This document shows, piece after piece, positions 47,962-56,329 of a stretch of 64,000 nt of DNA. The stretch is from positions 95,824 through 159,823 of IMG/VR virus record IMGVR_UViG_3300028800_000061; one strand, written 5' to 3'. Numbering within the stretch: position 1 is the first letter of the stretch; each line of letters starts with the position of its first letter. This DNA is from a virus. The notes beneath the pieces were generated by a model that was given only the letters and a program-made list of their open reading frames with translations, was not told the DNA's origin and did no database searches. The position numbers and the translations under genes are program-made.

Positions 47962-48318
47962 ATGAGCGCTAGCAAAGGCATAGTCGCAAAGATCTACCGG
48001 AGCCACGAGGTCCCGGCCGGGGTGACCCCTGATTTCATACATCTCGTGCTGGTGGTCGGCACTACCGACGAAGCTGGCAAGGTTGTCGAGCCGGTTGAGC
48101 CTGAGCACCAGGTGCAGGCGCCGCACGGGGTGCCTGCACCTGAGGTAGTCGTCGTCCGCCACTTCGACCACGGTCGGCCCGCATACTACGCCCGGCCGCG
48201 CGGAGTGCCTGGTGTGTGGGTTTGGGGTGGCACGTTCATCTACACCAGCGCCACCGGTTTCGCGAACCTGACCGGGATCGCGGGTGCCGTCCCGTTCCAC
48301 GACCAAGTCGAGCGGTAA
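47962..48318 (+). CDS. Hypothetical protein, 118 aa
   Basis: The ATG has GGAAAGGAGTT upstream. The product (MSASKGIVAKIYRSHEVPAG) is beta-rich (FIHLVLVVGTTDEAGKVVEP, PGVWVWGGTFIYTSATGFAN). Unknown. Confidence 0.6.
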   Translation: MSASKGIVAKIYRSHEVPAGVTPDFIHLVLVVGTTDEAGKVVEPVEPEHQVQAPHGVPAPEVVVVRHFDHGRPAYYARPRGVPGVWVWGGTFIYTSATGFANLTGIAGAVPFHDQVER

Positions 48319-48333
48319 AGGAAAGCTGACATC

Positions 48334-48681
48334 ATGCGACCAAGAACTAATCGTCCTGGCCCTGGGCGTACTGTCTCTGAGTCGGACAGCGACTGGCGTC
48401 ACGACTGGGAGACCACGCAGAATCTCGGAGCCGAGTTCATGCCTGCCATTCCCGGGGAAACCGGGCGGCGGCACGCCCACTATCCGGATGTGGATCCGGC
48501 GGCGGTTCGCATCGCTGGCGTTCTCGTGTCCGTGTACATCAAGGATGGGGCACTGTGCCTCTCCGCTGACCTGGAAGCAGCCGACCCGGGCCTCTACCCT
48601 GAGGGAGCGGTCCCGGTGAAGTTGTTCGTCCAGGCTGCGCGGTTGTATGCGATCGACGGCACCGGGAAGGAACTGACATGA
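48334..48681 (+). CDS. Hypothetical protein, 115 aa
   Basis: The product (MRPRTNRPGPGRTVSESDSD) has a basic N-terminus and a C-terminal alpha/beta part (VRIAGVLVSVYIKDGALCLS). Unknown. Confidence 0.55.
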   Translation: MRPRTNRPGPGRTVSESDSDWRHDWETTQNLGAEFMPAIPGETGRRHAHYPDVDPAAVRIAGVLVSVYIKDGALCLSADLEAADPGLYPEGAVPVKLFVQAARLYAIDGTGKELT

Positions 48682-48899
48682 TCGACAGTCACACGTTTGT
48701 GGATGCGCTCGCCCAGGTGATAGCCGACGCGGATATGCGTGTCTGGCCGGCCGCGGGCGAGGAGGAGACGGTGACTGGCGTGATCCCGTACGGCGGGACC
48801 GGGGTGCTTGTCACCATGTCCGGCGGGCAGGTAGTTCACCTGCTGGTCGAGTCGATTCTCGCCGCGGCTGCCACCGGGCCTGCCTCGAAGGGAGGTTAG
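48678..48899 (+). CDS. Small hypothetical protein, 73 aa
   Basis: Coupled by ATGA. The product (MIDSHTFVDALAQVIADADM) ends QVVHLLVESILAAAATG. Unknown. Confidence 0.55.
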   Translation: MIDSHTFVDALAQVIADADMRVWPAAGEEETVTGVIPYGGTGVLVTMSGGQVVHLLVESILAAAATGPASKGG

Positions 48900-48902
48900 A
48901 CG

Positions 48903-49352
48903 ATGGCAGAGAGGAAACCGCTGCCTGCTCCTCGGCTCGTGGAGGGGCAGATCGGTGGTGTGCACGAGATCGTCGAGGCGTTTGGTGGTGCGCTGAGCAA
49001 GCAGCGGATCAGTATCCTCATGTCGCACCCGGACGCGCCGGAGGCTATTAGCGATACAGCGGGCGGCGGCTCGCAGTGGTTCCTTGACGACGCCGCCAGG
49101 CATGTCGCGAAGGTGCGGGAGTTGCCGTTGCCGTCTGGTCCGTTGCCGCATGTGCTGGCCAGCGCGAGCGACATTGTGGCCGTTTTCGGGGGTGCGATCA
49201 GCCGCGGGCAGGTGGGCCGCGCGATGCTGGTTGAGGGTGCTCCACGGGCGGTGGGTGAGACCGAGGGCGGCGGCCGCAAATGGCTGCTCGATGCGGCTGT
49301 CGAGCACATCCAGACGGTACGGGCGCCAGGTCGCCCGCGTAACGAGAAGTGA
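48903..49352 (+). CDS. Tandem-repeat HTH-like protein, 149 aa
   Basis: The product consists of two copies of a unit of about 68 residues: VHEIVEAFGGALSKQRISIL..APEAISDTAGGGSQWFLDDA and ASDIVAVFGGAISRGQVGRA..APRAVGETEGGGRKWLLDAA. The unit looks like a small helix-turn-helix with a C-terminal wing. An internal duplication of a DNA-binding domain would suit binding of a two-part site. It is a candidate regulator in this region. Confidence 0.6.
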   Translation: MAERKPLPAPRLVEGQIGGVHEIVEAFGGALSKQRISILMSHPDAPEAISDTAGGGSQWFLDDAARHVAKVRELPLPSGPLPHVLASASDIVAVFGGAISRGQVGRAMLVEGAPRAVGETEGGGRKWLLDAAVEHIQTVRAPGRPRNEK

Positions 49353-49638
49353 CCGGGAGTGCGCAGCGCTACGTTGCGCGCCGCAGGGCTAGTTCTGGCA
49401 GTGCATGCTGCATAGCGCAGTAGCAGCGACTGGCCCGGAGGCGTGCAACGTAGCGCTTTATGCTGCCCAAGCGGCAGCGCTGGCCAGCGCTGTAAGCCAC
49501 ACCGCAACGCGTCGGGTGCGCACGTAGCATGGTTACCAGCGCGCGTGCCCCAATGCCTGTAGGCGCGCGTACAGCGCGCCGCAGGGCGCATGCGGCAGCA
49601 ACGTTGCGCAGCAACGCGGATGGCCAGCCGGGGGGCAT
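49353..49638. repeat. GCAGCGC-rich island 3, gene-free
   Basis: About 285 bases without a credible gene, dense in GCGCAGCG, GCAACGT, TGCTGC, GCGCGTACAGCGC (shared with island 1) and GTGCGCACGTAGCA (shared with island 2). Several short hairpins are possible (GCAACGTTGC; GCAGCGCTGGCCAGCGCTG). Confidence 0.55.
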
Positions 49639-49836
49639 GTGGCCGACACTGAGATCCGGCCCGGCCAGGTTGTGTGGTGCTGGGGTGATGACACCTGCGA
49701 TCACACTTACCGAGGCCTGGTGATCGAGGCCGAACCGCCGCGGTGGTACCGGGTGCGATTCACGTTCGGGACGGTGTGGGTGCCGGGCGGGTGGCTACTG
49801 GTGGATGCCAGCCAGCTCGTACGCCTGCCGGACTGA
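49639..49836 (+). CDS. Small beta-rich protein, 65 aa
   Basis: The GTG-started product (MADTEIRPGQVVWCWGDDTC) continues WYRVRFTFGTVWVPGGWLLV, an SH3-like pattern. Its end overlaps the convergent gene by 42 nt. Unknown. Confidence 0.5.
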   Translation: MADTEIRPGQVVWCWGDDTCDHTYRGLVIEAEPPRWYRVRFTFGTVWVPGGWLLVDASQLVRLPD

Positions 49837-50175
49837 TACCCCCAGCGAGCGGACCACCTCAGCTTGATCACGCAATGTCCGCAGGTGGTCTTGCGCGGAC
49901 TCGCGGATCACTGTCGCCCGGTCGTAGGCGAACTCCAGGTCGGAGACTTGCTCGTCAACCCACGCGTCCCGCTCGGCGGTAGTCGTGCCGCCGCGGGCTA
50001 CCTTTGGGGCCTGGCCGGCGAGGAGTGCGCGGCGGCGGGCCCGCTTGTACTCGTGCTTCGCGTTGACCTCAAGGTCGCGGGCTTGGGCGAGTGCGACGCG
50101 GGCCCGGCCGAGCTCGTTGACCAGGGTGCGCAGCTTGGACTCAATCTCGACGGGGGTGAGCGCGTCACCGTTCAT
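49795..50175 (-). CDS. Coiled-coil protein, 126 aa
   Basis: The product (MNGDALTPVEIESKLRTLVN) is helical with a basic stretch (HEYKRARRRALLAG). It is the last gene of the leftward PAPS-reductase/ParB block, 3 nt behind the ParB-like gene. It may be an accessory factor of that system. Confidence 0.6.
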   Translation of the reverse strand: MNGDALTPVEIESKLRTLVNELGRARVALAQARDLEVNAKHEYKRARRRALLAGQAPKVARGGTTTAERDAWVDEQVSDLEFAYDRATVIRESAQDHLRTLRDQAEVVRSLGVSVRQAYELAGIHQ

Positions 50176-50178
50176 GAT

Positions 50179-50688
50179 TTACGTCGTCCAGCCCTCGGAG
50201 AACCCGTCGCCGGCGCCGCGTTTCGTCATCTGGCCCCGGTCGGCCAGGCGGGATACTTCTTCCTGGTCCATTTCCAGGCGGGCGCCGATCTCATGCGGGT
50301 CCATGCCAAGATCGAGCAGGTCCGCGATGATGTCGGCCATCGCGAGGACGTAGTGGGTGCCGCGGGCCCGGTTGTGGCGGATGGTGGCCATGCGCGCGAC
50401 ATCGGGCGGGCACTCGGCGAGGGTGACGATCGGGACCAGGCCGCCGGTGAGTGCAGCGATCTGCTTGTCCTCGGCGACAAGCCAACGGTGGTAGCCGTCA
50501 ACAATTTCTAGGCGCTCACCGCCGTCGTGCTCACGGACAACGATCGGCTGTGTCCACCCGTTCTCGAGGATGGAGATTTTCAGCAGCCGTTTCTCCGGCG
50601 GGGCTTGCCGGTTGGGATTCCAGTCGTTGCTGCTCAGGGCATCGCGGGGCACCCATCGCACAGCGGAGATGGGTTGCGTTTCGATCAA
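50179..50688 (-). CDS. ParB-like protein (IbrB-like), PAPS-reductase partner
   Basis: The 169-aa product starts at TTG 50688, which overlaps the previous stop (TTGA) and has GAAGGAA upstream. It has a ParB/sulfiredoxin N-domain: SAVRWVPRDALSSNDWNPNR, LLKISILENGWTQPIVVREH, and IVDGYHRWLVAED (the DGYHR box). An HTH-like helical end follows (DPHEIGARLEMDQEEVSRLA). A PAPS-reductase-like gene directly followed by a ParB-like gene is the arrangement of IbrA/IbrB pairs. Confidence 0.8.
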   Translation of the reverse strand: MIETQPISAVRWVPRDALSSNDWNPNRQAPPEKRLLKISILENGWTQPIVVREHDGGERLEIVDGYHRWLVAEDKQIAALTGGLVPIVTLAECPPDVARMATIRHNRARGTHYVLAMADIIADLLDLGMDPHEIGARLEMDQEEVSRLADRGQMTKRGAGDGFSEGWTT

Positions 50689-52001
50689 GGGAGTTCCTTC
50701 GCATACGGCGGGATCAGCGCGTACGGGTCCGGTGGTGGCGGTGTGGGGGCGGCCAACTCGACGTAGGTGCCGTCGGCGATGATCTGGGTGAGTTCGGCGG
50801 CGTACTTGTGCCAGATGTGCGGGGCTGGGATGCCTTTGCCGATGACTGGGACGCGGGCGGCTGCGGTCGCGGAGCGGCGGTCTTTGAAATCGCCGCGCAT
50901 CGCGATCGACAGCAGGTAATCCCACGACACCCCCGATTCGGGGTGGGGGGTGCGGATCACCATCGGGTCACTGGTTTTGCGGTAGTGACGGCCTAGTGCG
51001 TCGCGGACCCTTTTGATGACGATCGGCCGGTCAGCCGGGCCGAATTTCTGGATGTACCTGGTCAGGAAATCGGGCCACAGCATGCCCTCTGGTTTCTGGG
51101 GGCGTTTGTGGTAGCCGTACAGTTCGGTGAGCGCGTACCTGACTGCGGATCCTGCACCGGGTACCCGTTCGGCCATCTTGCCCCAGACATCGGGGAAGCA
51201 GGAGGCGAAGGTGTGCAGTTTCTGCAGTGGTTCCTCACCGAACGCGGGTGAGCACCGCTGGCTGCTGTGCGGGATGCCGGCCATTTCGAACCGGTCGTAG
51301 GCCCGGTTGTAATCCCAGCCCTTGATGGCAGGTGCGGTCCACACGTCTTCTGTGGTCCAGTCGTACACCGGGTACGCTTTCCAGATGTTTCCGGCGGACT
51401 CACCCTCGGTGTATTTGATCATGTAGTTTTCGGATGCGTGCCGCAGCAGCGCCCATGTGCGGGTCCGCGATTCCTGGGCGCGGATGCCCATAAGGGTTGC
51501 GCAGTTGCCCTGGCCGGCAGTGAACATGAGCCCATCCGATTGCGGGATCGTCAACCTGGCTGCTGCCGGTTCGGCGGGAAACCCGGCCAGGACCGTGATC
51601 GCTTCCGGTGGCAGGGGCCGGCACCATTTGTCGCGGGACTCCGGCGCCCACGGCCACCAGTACGGGAACTCCCGCGAGCACGCGTTGCGGTGCTTCACCG
51701 GCAGGCAGTACCACTCCAAGGCGATGTCGTCGCGCTGGCCCATCCGGCGGACGTACTCTTCGGTTTCGAGCGGGATCGCTTCCTCGTCGAAGAAGCAGGC
51801 GCGCAACGGCAGGTGCCGTTCAAAACGGGGATCGGAGTGCGCGACCTCTAGGGCGATGTTGAGTACCGCGGTGGAATCCTTGCCGCCGGAGAACGCGACC
51901 CTGATGTTGTCGAACCGTTCCATGATGGTGGCGGTCCGCTCCAGGGCGAGGGTGTAAACGTCCTGTTCTGCTGGCCTTCGGGACAGCAGGTGGTAGGACA
52001 A
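50685..52001 (-). CDS. PAPS-reductase-like PP-loop protein 1 (IbrA/DUF3440-like)
   Basis: The 438-aa product (TTG start) has the PP-loop SGGKDS (38-43) used to bind ATP or a related nucleotide. It also has the PAPS-reductase family layout, with a Cys/Trp-rich insertion (WYCLPVKHRNACSREFPYWW, DKWCRPLPPEAI). The C-terminal half (CSPAFGEEPLQKLHTFASCF) resembles DUF3440. It is about 60 percent identical by eye to PP-loop protein 2. It pairs by overlap with the ParB-like gene. Substrate unknown; DNA or RNA modification or regulation has been proposed for relatives. Confidence 0.85.
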   Translation of the reverse strand: MSYHLLSRRPAEQDVYTLALERTATIMERFDNIRVAFSGGKDSTAVLNIALEVAHSDPRFERHLPLRACFFDEEAIPLETEEYVRRMGQRDDIALEWYCLPVKHRNACSREFPYWWPWAPESRDKWCRPLPPEAITVLAGFPAEPAAARLTIPQSDGLMFTAGQGNCATLMGIRAQESRTRTWALLRHASENYMIKYTEGESAGNIWKAYPVYDWTTEDVWTAPAIKGWDYNRAYDRFEMAGIPHSSQRCSPAFGEEPLQKLHTFASCFPDVWGKMAERVPGAGSAVRYALTELYGYHKRPQKPEGMLWPDFLTRYIQKFGPADRPIVIKRVRDALGRHYRKTSDPMVIRTPHPESGVSWDYLLSIAMRGDFKDRRSATAAARVPVIGKGIPAPHIWHKYAAELTQIIADGTYVELAAPTPPPPDPYALIPPYAKELP

Positions 52002-52075
52002 CGTGGCCCCCTGCCGGGTTACAGTCGGAAGCTAAGACGCTGTTCCTGTCGCGGCTTGCAGGGCCGGGGATGGTG

Positions 52076-53404
52076 TCAGGGCCGGGCTGGCGGGCTAACG
52101 CCGGCCCGGCCTGCTGCCCAGGCGTACGGCGGTATGAGCGAGTACGGGTCTGCGGGCGGCGGAACTGGGGCGGCCAGCTCGGCGTAGGTGCCGTCGATCA
52201 TGATTTGATGCAGTTCGTCTGCGTACTTGTGCCAGTACCCGGGCAGCGGACGGCGCTGGGCGTCGTTGAGGATCCGGCCGCCGGCGTGCTTACGTGATTT
52301 GAAATCGCCGCGCATCGCGAGCATGAGCAGCCAATCCCACGACAGGCAGGTGTCCGGGTGTGGTGCGTGGACGACGATCGGGTCTGCGGTCATCTGGTAG
52401 TGGCGGGCGAGCAGCAGCTTGATCTTCCCCGCGATAGTGGCAGCGTCACCGGGGCGGAACTGGCGCAGGTAGTGGCCGATGAAATCGGGCCACGCCAGGC
52501 CGGGTGGTTTGGCCGGGCGGCCGTGGTAGGAGTAGAGCTCGGTGCGCGCGTAGCGGACTGCGGCGCCGACACCTGGTACCCGCTCGGTCATCTTGGACCA
52601 CACATCAGGGAAGCACGCCGCGTAGGTGTGGATTTTCTGCAACGGTTCCTCACCGAACGCTGGGGAGCACCGTTGGATGGAGTGGGAGACGCCAGCCATC
52701 TCCATCCGGTCATACGCCCGGTTGTAATCCCAGCCTTTCACCGCTGGTGCGGTCCACACATCCTCAGTAGTCCAGTCGTACACCGGGTACGCTTTCCACA
52801 GGTTGCCCTGGCTTGTGCCATCATCAGATTTGACCAGGTAGTTGTCAATTTTGCGGGCGGTCACCGCCCGGCGGCGGGTCAACGATTCCTGCGCCCGGAT
52901 ACCCATGAATATCGCGGTGTTGCCGCGCTCGACGGGAGCGAGCAGCCCGTTCATCTCCGCTGTGGTCAGCCGGCTCTCGACAGGCCAGATCGGGAACCCT
53001 GGCAGCTCGGTGATGGCTTCCGGTGGGAGGGGGCGGCACCATTTGTGCTTGTCCTCCGGGGCCCACGGGTACCACCAGGGGTGCGTGCGGGAGCACGCGT
53101 TGCGGTGCTTCACCGGCAGGCAGTACCACTCGCAGTTGATGTCGTCGCGGGCGGCGATCCGCCGTACGTACTCCTCGGTTTCGACCGGGATCGCTTCCTC
53201 GTCCTGGAAGACGGTACGCAACGGCAGATGCCGGGCGTACTTCGGATCGGAGTGGGCGACATCGAGGATGACGTTCAAGGTGGCGGTGGAATCTTTGCCG
53301 CCGGAGAACAGGACAAACACCCGGTCGAAGCGGGCCAGCACAGAGGCGGTACGTTCCATCGCCAGGGTGTAGACGTCCTGCCCGGCTGGCCGTTTCGGCA
53401 GCAT
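52076..53404 (-). CDS. PAPS-reductase-like PP-loop protein 2
   Basis: The 442-aa product (ATG 53404) has SGGKDS (34-39). It shares long blocks with PP-loop protein 1 (KHRNACSR, AYPVYDWTTEDVWTAPA, KGWDYNRAYDR, RCSPAFGEEPLQK), so the two arose by duplication. It differs in the loop before the DUF3440-like half and at the C-terminus. Two non-identical copies suggest a heteromer or two substrates. Confidence 0.85.
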   Translation of the reverse strand: MLPKRPAGQDVYTLAMERTASVLARFDRVFVLFSGGKDSTATLNVILDVAHSDPKYARHLPLRTVFQDEEAIPVETEEYVRRIAARDDINCEWYCLPVKHRNACSRTHPWWYPWAPEDKHKWCRPLPPEAITELPGFPIWPVESRLTTAEMNGLLAPVERGNTAIFMGIRAQESLTRRRAVTARKIDNYLVKSDDGTSQGNLWKAYPVYDWTTEDVWTAPAVKGWDYNRAYDRMEMAGVSHSIQRCSPAFGEEPLQKIHTYAACFPDVWSKMTERVPGVGAAVRYARTELYSYHGRPAKPPGLAWPDFIGHYLRQFRPGDAATIAGKIKLLLARHYQMTADPIVVHAPHPDTCLSWDWLLMLAMRGDFKSRKHAGGRILNDAQRRPLPGYWHKYADELHQIMIDGTYAELAAPVPPPADPYSLIPPYAWAAGRAGVSPPARP

Positions 53405-53430
53405 GGTGGCCAACCGCCGGACCCCTTCTC

Positions 53431-54030
53431 TCAGATGGTGACGATCTGCCCGGGCGGGAGTTCGGCAGCAGCGGGCCCGGCTGGCCAGGAGCACAAGTAG
53501 GTGCCGTTCCCGTGCTCCCAGGTCCACAGCGGGTGGTAGTGGCGGGTGGCGTACAGGTGCCCGTCCTGGTCGGCGATGACGATCGCCCACGCTTCCTGAA
53601 CGGCTCCCGCGGTGAGGTCAGCTAGCGCACCCAAAGGTGATTTGACCTGCCGGGCGGCGGCGTACGCGACCGCGAAAGCGATCGTGTCGGTGGCTTGCGA
53701 GACGGCGAAGGTGTCCGCGTTGTAGATGCAGCCGTTGTGCGCGACACCGTGGCCGCCGCGCAGGACCGGCTGCAGCTGGGTCAGGTCCTGCCAGTCACCG
53801 AACGAGGCCAGGCGGGTGTGCCCGAGGATCTGGTGCGCGCCGAGGGCACGGATATCTTTCGCGCTGACCGCGATCGGGCCCGCGCGGTGCACCGTGCTGT
53901 ACCCGCCGTCCGGGTCGCGGGTCATCCACCCGTGGCCGTGTGGCCCGCGGCGGCCAGCCGCGATAGCGGCCCGCTCGAGCATGCCAGGATCAGGTGGGCC
54001 CGTGCCGTTGTAGGCGAAAATTCCGCACAC
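53431..54030 (-). CDS. Class II glutamine amidotransferase-like protein
   Basis: The 199-aa product starts at GTG 54030 directly followed by Cys (VCGIFAYNG). An N-terminal Cys nucleophile after Met removal is the hallmark of class II Gln amidotransferases. GHTRLASFGD and VAHNGCIYNADTF match the substrate-site boxes of the family. There is no synthetase domain, so it must hand ammonia to a partner, perhaps the adjacent PP-loop proteins. It lies between PP-loop genes 2 and 3 in the same operon. Confidence 0.8.
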   Translation of the reverse strand: MCGIFAYNGTGPPDPGMLERAAIAAGRRGPHGHGWMTRDPDGGYSTVHRAGPIAVSAKDIRALGAHQILGHTRLASFGDWQDLTQLQPVLRGGHGVAHNGCIYNADTFAVSQATDTIAFAVAYAAARQVKSPLGALADLTAGAVQEAWAIVIADQDGHLYATRHYHPLWTWEHGNGTYLCSWPAGPAAAELPPGQIVTI

Positions 54031-54038
54031 GCCCGGCC

Positions 54039-54839
54039 TCAGTCGCGGCCGGTGCGCTGCATCCACTCCGCTGCCTGCGGGAGGACTGTGGCGGCGTGGC
54101 GGATGACATCCGGGTCGATCGACCAGCACTCGGAGAATCCGTGATCGGTGGAGTGGGTCCACTGGCGTGCTGGCCACGGGCCTGTGCCGACCTGGTAGCC
54201 GCGTGGCCAGTCGTAGCACGGTGGCAACGGCAGATTCTCGCGGGCGATCAGCGCCAGGGCATGCTCATGGGTCCAGTCGGCGAGCGGGGACCAGTAGGTG
54301 ACACCGCGGGAGTTGGTGTACCTGTCGGCTTCACCGGGGCCGACGTAGTTGCCGTCTTTGCGGCGGCGGCCGAGCAGGAGCATGTCCAGTTTCTGTGCGC
54401 GGAAGTAGTCGCGCTGGGCCCGGTGCTGCACCACGGAGAACCACCGTGAGCCGTGGCGGCCCTGGGGAAACAGCATGACCGGGCGGGCGGCGAGCCACGC
54501 CAGGTCGATGGGGACAGCGCCGATCTCGCAACCGGGTGGCATGTGGTCGGTCAGCCAGCGGAGCATCGCCGGCCACTCCAGGCCGGTGGTCATGCCGAGG
54601 ATGCATTCGGGGACGCCGGCCAGCTCTGCGACGTGCCGGAGAATCTGGGAGTCTTTCCCTCCGGACCAGCCGTATGCGAGCCGGCGGCCGCCGGCCAGTT
54701 CGCTGGTGATGCCGGTGACCGCTTTGTCGACGAGCGCGTCGAGTTCGCTGTCAGTGACGGTTTCGCGGGCCCACTTGGCGGCTTCCTGCCATGCGGCAGC
54801 GTCGGAGATGTGCTGCTTGCGGCCGAGTGCGCCGGTCAA
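54039..54839 (-). CDS. PAPS-reductase-like PP-loop protein 3
   Basis: The 266-aa product has SGGKDS (59-64) preceded by LAYGW, and a MRTG-like MTTGLEWPAMLRWL specificity region. It is closer to classical PAPS reductase/adenylyl-transferase size and only distantly related to PP-loop proteins 1 and 2. It overlaps the cupin gene start by 4 nt. Confidence 0.8.
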   Translation of the reverse strand: MTGALGRKQHISDAAAWQEAAKWARETVTDSELDALVDKAVTGITSELAGGRRLAYGWSGGKDSQILRHVAELAGVPECILGMTTGLEWPAMLRWLTDHMPPGCEIGAVPIDLAWLAARPVMLFPQGRHGSRWFSVVQHRAQRDYFRAQKLDMLLLGRRRKDGNYVGPGEADRYTNSRGVTYWSPLADWTHEHALALIARENLPLPPCYDWPRGYQVGTGPWPARQWTHSTDHGFSECWSIDPDVIRHAATVLPQAAEWMQRTGRD

Positions 54840-55267
54840 TCTGCCTGGTCCCCTGCGTAGATCGGGCGGTCGAGCAGTGTGCCGTCCCAGTCGGTGAACG
54901 CCATCCGCTCAGGTGAGTCGACTGGTTTGTGGGGTGCGCCGATGGCGATAAGCACGTGGCCGCGTGGCCCGGCGCCGACAGCGTGCGGGACCTGGCCGTC
55001 CACCATGTACAGGTCGCCGGGGATCACATCGTAGGTGATGCCCGCGACGCTGATGGTGCCGGTACCCGCGAGGCAGTACAGCAGGTGATCGCCGGGGTGC
55101 GTGTGGACGGGGAAGCTCCGGCCTGCTGGGACGCGGAGAATGTCAGCGCCGAGGTGCCCGTTGGTGTGCAGGCCAAGGCCGGTTGCGGGTGCCCCGTGGA
55201 CGGGGACACCTTCGGTGATGACTTTGAGCGACGCGTCGGCCAGGTTGATGATTTTCAGGTCGGTCAC
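54836..55267 (-). CDS. Cupin-fold protein
   Basis: The 143-aa product has the cupin metal site HTHPGDHLLY and the second box PGDLYMVDGQVPHAV. Cupins are small metal-binding barrels, often dioxygenases, isomerases or sensors. Its place between the ParB and PP-loop genes suggests a role in the same modification pathway. Substrate unknown. Confidence 0.8.
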   Translation of the reverse strand: MTDLKIINLADASLKVITEGVPVHGAPATGLGLHTNGHLGADILRVPAGRSFPVHTHPGDHLLYCLAGTGTISVAGITYDVIPGDLYMVDGQVPHAVGAGPRGHVLIAIGAPHKPVDSPERMAFTDWDGTLLDRPIYAGDQAD

Positions 55268-56010
55268 TGGGCCTCCCCGGGCTGCAGGTAGGCGCGGGCG
55301 ATCGCTGTTACTGCGTCAGCGGATGTTGGCAGGCCAAGGTTCTGCTTCGCGGTGGTGACTGCCCGCTGGATCAGGTCACGCTGGTATGTGGAGACCATCC
55401 AGGAGACTTGCACCCATCTGTGTGTGTCCTCGCCGGCTGGCGGGGCGGCCTGGCCATTGCCGCTGGGCGCCGGTGGCGGTGTCGTGTCCAGTGGCGGTGG
55501 CCCTGGTTGCGGTGGCCCGGGCGGGAGCGGGTCACCGGGCGGGCCCGGCCATTTTGAGGGGTCGTTGAAGTCGTTGAGGAAACCTGTGGCCTGGTCGGCG
55601 AGTGCGCCGCTGGTCCTCATGATTTCGGTGACCGCGCGCTCGTCGAACCCGGTGCCGGACAGGTCCTCGTCGAGGGCGGTGAGCAGGTCGGCTAGCAGCC
55701 GGTCGTCGTAGGCGCCCATGTCGGAGAGCCGGTTGTCGGCCAGGTTGATCCGGATGGCTTCATCATCTGTGCAGGTGATGATTTCGCAGCGTGCTGTCTC
55801 CTGGCCTTCGGCTTCGAGGGCGTCACGGGTGTGGTTGCCGGCGAGAATGATCAGGCCGTCCGGTCCATCCCGCACGACAAGGGACCGGTACTGGCCGTTC
55901 CGCCGGATGCTGCCCCTGATCTCGTCCGTGTTGCCGCGGCGCGGGTTGCCGGGGAATCTGGTGAGCTCGGCTAGCGGGATGTCGCGGACTGCGATCCAGG
56001 TGGCAGGCAT
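55264..56010 (-). CDS. ParB-like protein with Pro-rich linker
   Basis: The 248-aa product has a ParB N-domain (IPLAELTRFPGNPRRGNTDE, IRRNGQYRSLVVRDGPDGLI, ILAGNHTRDALEAEG) and a helical part with acidic motif (INLADNRLSDMGAYDDRLLA). A long Pro/Gly linker and a C-terminal helical unit (QRDLIQRAVTTAKQNLGL) follow. It heads the PP-loop/GAT/cupin operon. ParB-like phage proteins may act as CTP-linked or nuclease modules; the role here is unknown. Confidence 0.8.
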   Translation of the reverse strand: MPATWIAVRDIPLAELTRFPGNPRRGNTDEIRGSIRRNGQYRSLVVRDGPDGLIILAGNHTRDALEAEGQETARCEIITCTDDEAIRINLADNRLSDMGAYDDRLLADLLTALDEDLSGTGFDERAVTEIMRTSGALADQATGFLNDFNDPSKWPGPPGDPLPPGPPQPGPPPLDTTPPPAPSGNGQAAPPAGEDTHRWVQVSWMVSTYQRDLIQRAVTTAKQNLGLPTSADAVTAIARAYLQPGEAQ

Positions 56011-56022
56011 TGGCTCCTTCGC

Positions 56023-56268
56023 TTACTGGCCTCTGTTGTCAGGTGGGCGTCGCCCGGCCCGTTCACCAGGTCGCCCGTGATTTTGCGCGCGGCGGCGGCA
56101 GCATCTGCGTGCTGCTTCTTTGATCTGCTTCCATCGCCACTCGCGCCATGCTTCGCGGTTGCGTATCGCCTGCGGCGTGAACAGCCGGGTGACAATGCGG
56201 GTTATGAGCAGGTACCAGAAACCGAATGCGGCAGCCAGGACAAGGATTGCAACCGGATCGGATATCAC
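56023..56268 (-). CDS. Small membrane protein, 81 aa
   Basis: The product has a membrane helix (VAILVLAAAFGFWYLLITRI) and a long basic tail (REWRWKQIKEAARRCCRRRA). Start GTG 56268 or 56280 cannot be decided because both lie in a large hairpin. Unknown. Confidence 0.5.
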   Translation of the reverse strand: MISDPVAILVLAAAFGFWYLLITRIVTRLFTPQAIRNREAWREWRWKQIKEAARRCCRRRAQNHGRPGERAGRRPPDNRGQ

Positions 56269-56269
56269 G

Positions 56270-56329
56270 GTGATCCCCACCCGGGCGTAAGCCCGACCCC
56301 CCGGAAGGCTGCCCGGGCGGGGATCACCT
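56270..56329 (-). terminator. Large hairpin upstream of membrane-protein gene
   Basis: Arms GGTGATCCCCACCCGGGC and GCCCGGGCGGGGATCACC pair with one or two bulges. It lies between genes 56426 and 56268 and overlaps the start region of the latter, so it could terminate transcription or gate translation. Confidence 0.5.

Noticed and set aside
50685-54839. Dnd/phosphorothioation system
   Set aside because: PP-loop genes resemble DndC only at the SGGKDS loop; no DndA, DndD or DndE partners are present.
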